Source: a virus
Virus record (IMG/VR): IMGVR_UViG_3300032241_002499
Location: 1-23,044 of that record
Length of the DNA stretch: 23,044 nt
Reading direction: 5' to 3' (one strand)
This document shows positions 1 to 5,816 of the stretch, piece by piece; position 1 is the stretch's first letter; every line of letters starts with the position of its first letter. The translations under genes and the position numbers were made by a program. The notes beneath the pieces are model-generated. The model did no database searches. It had not been told where the DNA came from and saw only the letters and a program-made list of their open reading frames with translations.

Positions 1-222
1 AAAGTCAGCATTTTCTGCACGGATTTCAGCAAGATTACGCTTATGGTAAGTCTTGGCTAACTTGCGAGCAATCTTAGGTGGAACTTCATAATTCTCCTTG
101 AGATCATTGTAGATCTCTTTAACGAGATCTTTTTCAGCAGAGACTCGCGTCATTGAGTTACAGATCTCATCAAACTTACCCTTAATTTCTTTCAACTGTG
201 TTGTTGTATATTTCTGAATCAT
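1..222 (-). CDS. dsbA: DsbA-like dsDNA-binding late transcription protein (partial, 3' end outside window)
   Basis: The reading frame opens with ATG at 222 and stays open for 74 codons to the window edge, so the C-terminus is missing. The visible protein is small, charged and mostly helical. Residues near KLAKTYHKRNLAEIRAEN resemble the conserved segment of T4 DsbA (LLALYHKDNRDVFEAE), a dsDNA-binding protein that binds near late promoters. T4 DsbA is about 89 residues, so only a short tail would be lost. It sits 3 bp after the gp45 stop codon, which suggests co-transcription with the sliding clamp, itself a late-transcription coactivator. The match comes from recalled sequence similarity over a short region. 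A different small phage DNA-binding protein is possible. Confidence 0.55.
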   Translation of the reverse strand, partial: MIQKYTTTQLKEIKGKFDEICNSMTRVSAEKDLVKEIYNDLKENYEVPPKIARKLAKTYHKRNLAEIRAENADF

Positions 223-225
223 AAA

Positions 226-903
226 TTACTTCCCGAATGAAGAATGAGCTTGCTCAAGAGCAATCCAATAAGTCAAGTTCTTTGATGGGCTTGTAAACTT
301 ACCGACGCCAACAGATGAGAGTTCAACCTTATATGATCCTGGAAGGACCTTAAGATTCTCAACCTTAATCGCTGCTTGAAATGCTGTATCAGAAGTACCA
401 TCAACCTTAACAGCAGCATCGTCGACAATCTCACCCTTAACATCCATAGCCCAGATGTTAATATCTTCGCCCTTACCGTCGCACTTGATTACGATATTTG
501 GACACTTGAGAATAGATGCTGTACTGAAGATCCAGCTGAACACTTCAGAAGTGAGTTCAAAGCTTACATCATAATTAGGAACATTGATGTTCTTATTTGG
601 CGGAACAAGAATAAGTGCTGGAGCAGTGTAACGGAGGCGAATTGTGCCTACAGACTTGAATGAAAGGAAGTCCTTCTCAAACTCAACTTCAGGTGAGTTC
701 TTATTGCTCGAAATAACGCTGAGCAACTTATTCAAGTCATAAATTCCAAACTCTTGTGGGAAATTTTCTTCGACGCTGGCTTCAGCAAGAATAGCCTTGT
801 TGGAAGAAATAGTTCTCAAGGTCTTTCCTGGCTTAACGAGGATTCCTTGATTGATAGAAGCAAAGTTCTTAAGAACGTTCAAAGTATTTTCACTCAATTT
901 CAT
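226..903 (-). CDS. 45: DNA polymerase sliding clamp (T4 gp45-like)
   Basis: This is the processivity clamp of a T4-type replisome. It forms a ring on DNA, tethers the polymerase, and in T4 also activates late transcription with gp55 and gp33. The N-terminus MKLSENTLNVLKNFASINQG closely follows T4 gp45 (MKLSKDTTALLKNFATINSG). The segment YDLNKLLSVIS, a VPPNKNI/P-like segment and the C-terminal LPGSYKVEL...WIALEQ also match the family. The length of about 225 residues is close to T4's 228. I chose ATG at 903 because GGAG lies 6 bases upstream. An in-frame TTG at 915 would add four residues, but its codons overlap that ribosome binding site. A sigma70-like promoter precedes it inside the end of the kinase gene. 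Confidence 0.95.
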   Translation of the reverse strand: MKLSENTLNVLKNFASINQGILVKPGKTLRTISSNKAILAEASVEENFPQEFGIYDLNKLLSVISSNKNSPEVEFEKDFLSFKSVGTIRLRYTAPALILVPPNKNINVPNYDVSFELTSEVFSWIFSTASILKCPNIVIKCDGKGEDINIWAMDVKGEIVDDAAVKVDGTSDTAFQAAIKVENLKVLPGSYKVELSSVGVGKFTSPSKNLTYWIALEQAHSSFGK

Positions 904-931
904 AAATATCTCCAATAATAAAACAGATTAT

Positions 932-959
932 ATTATATACTCTAATCAATTCAACTCAA
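932..959 (-). promoter_or_regulatory. sigma70-like promoter for gp45
   Basis: On the minus strand, TTGAGT (959-954) is followed after 16 bases by a perfect TATAAT (937-932). Transcription would start near 925, about 20 bases before the gp45 ATG. The -35 element overlaps the last codons of the dNMP kinase gene. This would let the clamp be expressed apart from the modification cluster upstream. The identification is by consensus only. Confidence 0.6.
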
Positions 960-1583
960 AATGTTATCGATACTAACCTCCAAATCTTCAAGCGTACCAT
1001 CATTAAAAATAGTACCGTCAATCTCCGAACCGACCCAAGCCCATTCACTGAAATGAATTTCAGGATACTTCTGTGACATTAATTCATTTTTATCTTCTAA
1101 CATCCACTGATCATATTCATCTGTAGTGTTTTCTTTAAATGCGGTCTGATACCAGATAGGATCTTCTCCGCGTTTTACACGAAAAACTTTACCGCCATTT
1201 TCCCTAATTGATTTTATTTCATTAGGAAAACGAACATCAGCGATAACATAATTTTTATTAATACTGCATCGTTTCTGTAAAGCAAGAATCCACAAGTCAG
1301 GATGAAATACATCTCGACCTGCTTCAGTTCCCATTAATTGAAGAGCGTATCTTGGCGACATTTCTCTACCAAGCTTTTCTGACCACCATGCATCTGGCTG
1401 CTCGCGCCATGCTCTAGATTGAGCTGTGTCGCCTTCGAGAAGGCTGCGGTCCCAGCCAAAGATAACTGAGACCGCGTCCTTCACACTATTAGCGAAACTT
1501 TCTTTGATGAATCCTTTTTTGACAAGAATATCTGCGGTGGCGCCTTTACCGTTCCCGATGGAACCCACTAAGCCGACTATCAT
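951..1583 (-). CDS. 1: deoxynucleoside monophosphate kinase (T4 gp1-like)
   Basis: Phosphorylates dNMPs to dNDPs. T4 gp1 accepts dTMP, dGMP and 5-hydroxymethyl-dCMP and is needed to feed modified nucleotides into T4 DNA. A P-loop GSIGNGKG lies at residues 7-14. Further family features are the FANSVKDAVSVIFGWDR stretch, the LQLMGTEAGRD segment and the VIADVRFPNE motif that forms part of the dNMP-kinase core. The 210 residues compare with 241 in T4. The gene starts 2 bp after the stop of the GT-A-like gene with no strong Shine-Dalgarno, so translation is probably coupled. Its place at the end of a candidate DNA modification cluster is suggestive, but dNMP kinases are also common in T4-like phages that lack modified DNA. 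Confidence 0.9.
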   Translation of the reverse strand: MIVGLVGSIGNGKGATADILVKKGFIKESFANSVKDAVSVIFGWDRSLLEGDTAQSRAWREQPDAWWSEKLGREMSPRYALQLMGTEAGRDVFHPDLWILALQKRCSINKNYVIADVRFPNEIKSIRENGGKVFRVKRGEDPIWYQTAFKENTTDEYDQWMLEDKNELMSQKYPEIHFSEWAWVGSEIDGTIFNDGTLEDLEVSIDNILS

Positions 1584-1585
1584 AA

Positions 1586-2383
1586 TTATAGCGAGCCGAC
1601 ATAGTTAGCCACTGCTGGCATATCTCCATGGAACGCATATGTTCCGATATGATGGGTTCTCATCCATGGGCAAAGCCAAATCTTGCCGCCCATGTTACGC
1701 CACCACTGACAGAACATGTAATCTTCTGAGAGATAACGATCGCTCTTACCGTGATCAATTACTGTATCAAAATATGCGTGGATGTATCGCGATCCATCGA
1801 AGTTAGCCTGTCCGACATGGTCTGGCTTATAACGGAATTCTGGATACTTCTCAGCGAATTTAGGAAATACTTCGCGCTTGACCATCATAAATCCAGTACC
1901 GATCTCAAGAACTTCTAATGGCTCGCCGACATTAAACTGACCTGTTCCTGCGACAGCATTGAACACATAATCTCCAGTGACCTTTTCAAGTTCAGTCGGG
2001 GAGATATCTGGCTTACGCTTCACTGATTCAATTACAGATGACCACTTAATAGACTTCTTAGGATATGGACCACCGATCACTTCTTTATCGATTGCCATCA
2101 TAGCAATAACATCGCGGGGATCATAATGGATATCGCTATCAATGAATAGTAGATGAGTGAACTCGGAACGTAAGAACTCATCAACGAGATAATTACGGGC
2201 GCGAGTAATTAGGGATTCATTAAATATGAATGAAAACCGAACTTCAATTCCATATTGTGTGCAAAGGCTCTGTAGATCAAGACAGGACTTTACATACATT
2301 CCATGGCATTGGCCACCATACATTGGCGTCGCCACAAACAATTTATTCTTTTTTAGTTGATCAACAGAAATTTCTAATTTCAT
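1586..2383 (-). CDS. GT-A-like glycosyltransferase
   Basis: A 265-residue protein with a GT-A type pattern. An N-terminal strand and loop (KLFVATPMYGG) is followed by an early RARN segment (61-64) and FTHLLFIDSDIHYDP, whose DSD (82-84) fits the metal- and nucleotide-sugar-binding DxD motif. The later YLSEDYMFCQWW segment (about 217-228) fits the catalytic acidic region, and paired histidines (244-245) could be a metal ligand. The role would be transfer of a sugar from a nucleotide sugar. The acceptor is not shown by the sequence: it could be modified DNA, an existing base-linked sugar, or a host or virion glycan. It follows the HAD gene by 48 bp, has a good GAGGTG ribosome binding site, and abuts the dNMP kinase. 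Fold call is fairly sure, acceptor unknown. Confidence 0.75.
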   Translation of the reverse strand: MKLEISVDQLKKNKLFVATPMYGGQCHGMYVKSCLDLQSLCTQYGIEVRFSFIFNESLITRARNYLVDEFLRSEFTHLLFIDSDIHYDPRDVIAMMAIDKEVIGGPYPKKSIKWSSVIESVKRKPDISPTELEKVTGDYVFNAVAGTGQFNVGEPLEVLEIGTGFMMVKREVFPKFAEKYPEFRYKPDHVGQANFDGSRYIHAYFDTVIDHGKSDRYLSEDYMFCQWWRNMGGKIWLCPWMRTHHIGTYAFHGDMPAVANYVGSL

Positions 2384-2431
2384 TTAACACCTCAGTGAAT
2401 TAATAAATCAATAAACAACGTAACTATATAG

Positions 2432-2884
2432 CTAACTTTTGAACGGGATTGGATCTATCATACCCTTTTCCCAAAAATATAATTCTATCCATGGAGGCAG
2501 TAATTTCTCCATTTCTTTTAATACTTTCTTGTTATCTTCATAATGCCTTTCTATATTCAAATTTATAATAACCTCAGATTTAAAGGCAGCAACATTCTTA
2601 ATAGATCTGGATTCTCTAAGAAGATGTAATTCGATTACACGACTATTATAATTGGCATTAAGCCAATCCATAGAAATTTTATAGATATGCGGTTCTGCTT
2701 TCCTAGCAGAGATAGCATAAAATTTATCTTCTTTTGGTTGTATTAGAGAAGCAGCATTTTTATACCAATCATTTAAGTATTGCTTTCTTTCTCTACGTTC
2801 TTCCCCGTTCATTTTACCCCAACTCTTTTTTGAGGCTGGAGGTTTCTCGGCGAGAACGCCATCAACATCATATGATACAATCAT
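2432..2884 (-). CDS. HAD-superfamily phosphatase-like protein
   Basis: A 150-residue protein that starts MIVSYDVDGVLAE. D6 and D8 form the DxD nucleophile motif of HAD phosphatases. S59 in YAISARK is motif II, a lysine around 97-102 could be motif III, and E116/D117 in HYEDN are the acidic motif IV. No large cap domain fits in this length. The family hydrolyses small phosphate esters, including sugar phosphates and nucleotides. Its start overlaps the stop of the GT-B gene by ATGA, so the two are translationally coupled, which hints at a role in the same pathway. Options include 5'-nucleotidase or sugar-phosphate phosphatase activity, or polynucleotide 3'-phosphatase. The substrate cannot be read from the sequence. 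Confidence 0.7.
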   Translation of the reverse strand: MIVSYDVDGVLAEKPPASKKSWGKMNGEERRERKQYLNDWYKNAASLIQPKEDKFYAISARKAEPHIYKISMDWLNANYNSRVIELHLLRESRSIKNVAAFKSEVIINLNIERHYEDNKKVLKEMEKLLPPWIELYFWEKGMIDPIPFKS

Positions 2885-3888
2885 AGCTTGATCAAATCAA
2901 CTTTTTTCGTCATTTGAATGGTTCTTTTTTGTTGGTTCCAAATTTTTTCTCTAAAGGAATTATCTGTCTCAGCGAAGTCAGATAGAGATCTAGCAGTGTC
3001 TATTCCATAACACCAATTTAATCCAGCATTACCTTCTGGCGAACAGACAGGAATACCAGCGTACACAGCATGATAAGCTCGACCTGTGCGCCAACCGCAT
3101 GTCTTATGTTTGTTATCATAGACCGCAAGACATCCAGCATATGTTTGATAGAATGCCCTTCTATCTTTTTGACTTGGATTTTTAACTACATTTACATCTG
3201 GAAAATCTTTCCATTCTTCTGGCTTTCCAGCTATTACGAGTTCTGGAGATTTTGTCAATTCTTTAAATATTTTAGAACGACCATTAGGTCTACCGATATA
3301 AACTATCTTTTTATTTTCTCCATCATGAAAATCAGCAAATTCCATTCCACCATCCATCGGATAATCAACAACTCTGACTCCTGTTGGACATCCTAGGACT
3401 TGACCCACTTCTTTAGGATTTACTGCATTAGCAGCAACAGTCCAACGAGTCCAGTTTTCATTAGGTAATAATTCCCAGAGAAATGCTAAGTCTGGATCAT
3501 CATTGATGAATATGATCTTGCCTTTATGGTCATTAATCATCTCTACAGTTTTATCCCAATACTTTTTGTAAAACTGTAAATTAGTACCGCCAAATTCAAG
3601 AATTAAAGTGTCGCATTCTTGATACTTTGAATGATAATCTGATAGTTCATCTTTAGTAGCATCAGTTGGTTCTGACAATAAATCAATTCTATAATTATCA
3701 TCAAGCAAGGTCTTGAACAAGGCTACTCGTTTCTCTACCCAAGCTCCGCGAATTCCTTCTTCGTTGTTAGTAAGACCAACTTTACCCGAAACTCTACGAT
3801 ATCCGATCTTAGGACCAGTGTTGCTTGAATATCTATCGAGAAACCAACTGAGTTGGCTCTCTTCACCTAACAATGACATTAAACTCAT
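2881..3888 (-). CDS. GT-B glycosyltransferase, resembles T4 DNA beta-glucosyltransferase
   Basis: A 335-residue protein with two Rossmann-like halves. The N-terminal half (about 50-140) has VALFKTLLDDNYRIDLLSEP and a KIIFINDDPDLAFLW strand. The C-terminal half has KIVYIGRPNGRSK (194-206), RRAFYQTYAGCLAVYD (243-258) and TGRAYHAVYAGIPV (268-281). These align in order with T4 beta-glucosyltransferase elements (VISEMGLNVDIISL, YYLFTDIRLP, VIYGGSFRSGQR, AIAALIIGD, TLRVWETMASDAVM), the C-terminal ones lining the UDP-glucose pocket. T4 BGT is 351 residues and glucosylates 5-hydroxymethylcytosine in DNA. The gene starts 3 bp after the stop of the dioxygenase gene, which would make the hydroxyl acceptor. 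GT-B fold is likely; the DNA acceptor is inferred from similarity and context. Confidence 0.7.
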   Translation of the reverse strand: MSLMSLLGEESQLSWFLDRYSSNTGPKIGYRRVSGKVGLTNNEEGIRGAWVEKRVALFKTLLDDNYRIDLLSEPTDATKDELSDYHSKYQECDTLILEFGGTNLQFYKKYWDKTVEMINDHKGKIIFINDDPDLAFLWELLPNENWTRWTVAANAVNPKEVGQVLGCPTGVRVVDYPMDGGMEFADFHDGENKKIVYIGRPNGRSKIFKELTKSPELVIAGKPEEWKDFPDVNVVKNPSQKDRRAFYQTYAGCLAVYDNKHKTCGWRTGRAYHAVYAGIPVCSPEGNAGLNWCYGIDTARSLSDFAETDNSFREKIWNQQKRTIQMTKKVDLIKL

Positions 3889-3891
3889 AAA

Positions 3892-5295
3892 TTATCCAAA
3901 TAATGATTCCAAACTATTTTTATGCTCAAATCTTTCGATAAGCCAAGGGTGATATTTCTTTAACATAGTATATCCATTTGGTTTATTTTTTAAAAATTCA
4001 TACCATTCTTTGGCTGCTTCCCAATCTTGTTTAGGATCTTGGCTGTCTGAAAAGCAATTTTTCGAAATACCATTCCAGAGTTTCCTTTGCATAGGATGTT
4101 CAGGATTCTTGCGACGAGATTCTACAAATTCAAAACGATGAGTTTCATATTCATATGAACCAAGTTCAAGCATCTTTTCGCGAAGATAACATACCAACGA
4201 AATACGCTCACCATCTTCGTATGGTTCGATTGGTGTATTGCCATGAATGATCTCATGATTGTTCACAAGAAGTAGATCGCCAGGACGCACATTAACCGCC
4301 ACACGATATTCTGGAAATACGAGATAACCACCTCTATACTTACCGTTATTAGATAAGACAAGAAGATTACTCAGACCATCGGTAAAATCTCCAGCGTCTC
4401 GATGACAAGCTGTACGGAAGGTCTTGTTAACAGTAATAGTTGTAAATACTGTATCAGGAACTAAAAAACGTGGATCGATTTTATCAGCGGCTGCTCTTTG
4501 ATTTCCCCAACGCCACGGCAACAATTCTTTAAACCCACGATCAAGTGATTGTAAGAATGGGAATGCCATCTCAAACTTATCATAGTGGTTTTGCGTGTAA
4601 GCAGTCGCTCTTCCATAAGGAATACGCGGATAACGATCGAACCAACCAGCAATACCAGAGAACACTGGATTTGCATATGTCGTATCAGAAATATATTTGC
4701 TCATCACATCTTTAGCATCTTTACGAATCTCAGCTTTATCCTTTTTCTTAATAACTTTAGAAAGCCAATTTTCAAAACTGAAGTTGTCTTTCTTGATTTC
4801 GTTAGCGAGCCAAACGATTCCCCTACTTGAAGATTCATCTTTGTGAATTTGACGAAGTCTCTCTATTTCTTCTTTTAGATCAACTTTAATTACAGTATCA
4901 GTCAAATCAGAAAGGTACTCTAAACTTTCAATCTGAAAGTTGGTAACCCAATCGCGCTCACCGCATTTCTCACCTTTCGGTCCTGCAGCCAACCCACGAT
5001 TTTGAGAAGAAGTAGCTGCTTCTCTTAAGCCTTGATAGGCTTGTTCTTGTTCTTGTTTAGAGAAGAAGTTTTTACGAAATTTGAATGCGATCTTACGTTC
5101 ATTTGTTGGATCGACGGAGGAACATTTACTGCAATCTTTTTCTTTACAGTTAGCCTTTTCAATTATGCTACATCCAACTTCCATATAGCAATCAGTATCT
5201 TTTTCGATGAGAGTGTCATAATGAGACTCATCGACGAATTGTCCAAGGAGATGTTCGCAATCAATTTTTTCTCTTGCTACAATAATTTTAGCCAT
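3892..5295 (-). CDS. TET/JBP-like 2-oxoglutarate/Fe(II) dioxygenase, putative DNA base hydroxylase
   Basis: A 467-residue protein whose C-terminal half carries a double-stranded beta-helix oxygenase core. The iron ligands are H298 and D300 in RTACHRDAGD and most likely H351 in IIHGNTPI. R364 in GERISLVCYLRE fits the 2-oxoglutarate-binding arginine. The strand and turn GGYLVFPEYRVAVNVRPGD lies between them, as in TET/JBP relatives. Known members oxidise the 5-methyl group of 5-methylcytosine or thymine in DNA; phage versions occur with DNA glycosyltransferases. The N-terminal half is not recognised. It has a cysteine cluster (C36, C42, C50, C55, C58) that could bind metal, and a charged helical stretch. 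An AGGAG site precedes the ATG. It is first in a unit behind its own promoter. An oxygenase acting on protein is the main alternative. Confidence 0.7.
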   Translation of the reverse strand: MAKIIVAREKIDCEHLLGQFVDESHYDTLIEKDTDCYMEVGCSIIEKANCKEKDCSKCSSVDPTNERKIAFKFRKNFFSKQEQEQAYQGLREAATSSQNRGLAAGPKGEKCGERDWVTNFQIESLEYLSDLTDTVIKVDLKEEIERLRQIHKDESSSRGIVWLANEIKKDNFSFENWLSKVIKKKDKAEIRKDAKDVMSKYISDTTYANPVFSGIAGWFDRYPRIPYGRATAYTQNHYDKFEMAFPFLQSLDRGFKELLPWRWGNQRAAADKIDPRFLVPDTVFTTITVNKTFRTACHRDAGDFTDGLSNLLVLSNNGKYRGGYLVFPEYRVAVNVRPGDLLLVNNHEIIHGNTPIEPYEDGERISLVCYLREKMLELGSYEYETHRFEFVESRRKNPEHPMQRKLWNGISKNCFSDSQDPKQDWEAAKEWYEFLKNKPNGYTMLKKYHPWLIERFEHKNSLESLFG

Positions 5296-5320
5296 GGTAT
5301 TCTCCTGCTTTCAAAACTCT

Positions 5321-5349
5321 ATTATATACCATTACTTATCCAAGAGCAA
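5321..5349 (-). promoter_or_regulatory. promoter for the dioxygenase/glycosyltransferase operon
   Basis: On the minus strand, TTGCTC (5349-5344) is followed after 17 bases by a perfect TATAAT (5326-5321), and the ATG is at 5295. A strong terminator for the previous gene ends just upstream, so the dioxygenase operon should be a separate transcription unit. The same layout, TTGCTT then 17 bases then TATAAT, precedes the CobT-like gene. The upstream box also resembles the T4 middle-promoter MotA box (TGCTT core), but its 15-base distance to the -10 is longer than in T4. Confidence 0.55.
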
Positions 5350-5360
5350 AATTTAAATTC

Positions 5361-5386
5361 AAAAAATGGGGGCATTGCGCCCCCAT
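5361..5386 (-). terminator. Rho-independent terminator after the HTH gene
   Basis: An 8-bp perfect stem (5366-5373 pairing with 5379-5386, five G:C pairs in a row) encloses a 5-base loop. On the minus strand it is followed by a run of six T (5366-5361). It lies about 30 bp after the stop of the small HTH gene and just upstream of the dioxygenase promoter, so it isolates the two transcription units. Confidence 0.9.
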
Positions 5387-5418
5387 ATAACTCTTAGAGT
5401 TTTGAACTGTGCTTAAAA

Positions 5419-5700
5419 TTAAGCACTAATCGCACGGCGATAAAGAACCTTGCGAGCGCGAGCATAATGACTCGAAGCAAAATTCTTTACAAAAGCCTCA
5501 CAAGGTGTACCAATACGATACACAAAAGTGCGAGTGCCGTCGCTCAACTTCGCGCGGTTGGTGTACACTGCGACACCATTGTTGCGAAGACGATAAACGA
5601 GATCAGCGACATTCTCAACCTTAAACAAGGTACGAGCCTGACGCGTGGTCACTTTATTGCCGTTGGACAAATAATTAAACATTGACTCAATAGCAGACAT
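5419..5700 (-). CDS. small helix-turn-helix protein (HTH_39-like)
   Basis: A 93-residue basic protein. The order MFNYLSNGNKVTTRQARTLF, then VADLVYRLRNNGVAVYTNR, then a short strand hairpin (TRTFVYRIG) is that of a winged helix-turn-helix of the small phage HTH_39 type. Residues about 16-45 would be the HTH and 45-68 the wing. The ATG follows GGAGTTATCAT. It is flanked upstream by a candidate promoter containing a perfect palindrome and downstream by a strong terminator, so it is a monocistronic unit. A DNA-binding regulator is likely; autoregulation is inferred only from the palindrome. The target genes cannot be read from the sequence. Confidence 0.7.
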   Translation of the reverse strand: MSAIESMFNYLSNGNKVTTRQARTLFKVENVADLVYRLRNNGVAVYTNRAKLSDGTRTFVYRIGTPCEAFVKNFASSHYARARKVLYRRAISA

Positions 5701-5769
5701 ATGATAACTCCAAACAAAACACCGCTCATTTAAAAATTCGTAAGTTGCGGCACAGATTTACGAACTACC

Positions 5770-5784
5770 CAGTTATAATAACTG
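5770..5784. promoter_or_regulatory. palindrome overlapping the -10 of the HTH promoter (possible operator)
   Basis: CAGTTATAATAACTG is a perfect inverted repeat with 7-base arms around a central A. It covers the candidate -10 element of the HTH gene, as expected for a repressor operator. It is too AT-rich, and its loop too short, to be a convincing terminator for the CobS-like gene. The binding protein is unknown; the adjacent HTH protein is the obvious candidate. Confidence 0.4.
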
Positions 5785-5803
5785 AATTTATTGTAAAAGT
5801 AAA
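5775..5803 (-). promoter_or_regulatory. candidate promoter of the HTH gene
   Basis: On the minus strand, TTTACT (5803-5798) and TATTAT (5780-5775) are 17 bases apart, with four and five of six consensus matches. Transcription would start near 5768, giving a leader of about 70 bases before the ATG at 5700. The region is AT-rich, so a chance match is possible. Confidence 0.4.
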
Positions 5804-5816
5804 ATTAATTTTAAAA

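Noticed and set aside
226-915. Longer gp45 starting at TTG 915
   Set aside because: The extra four codons overlap the GGAG ribosome binding site of the ATG at 903, where the T4 gp45 N-terminus begins.
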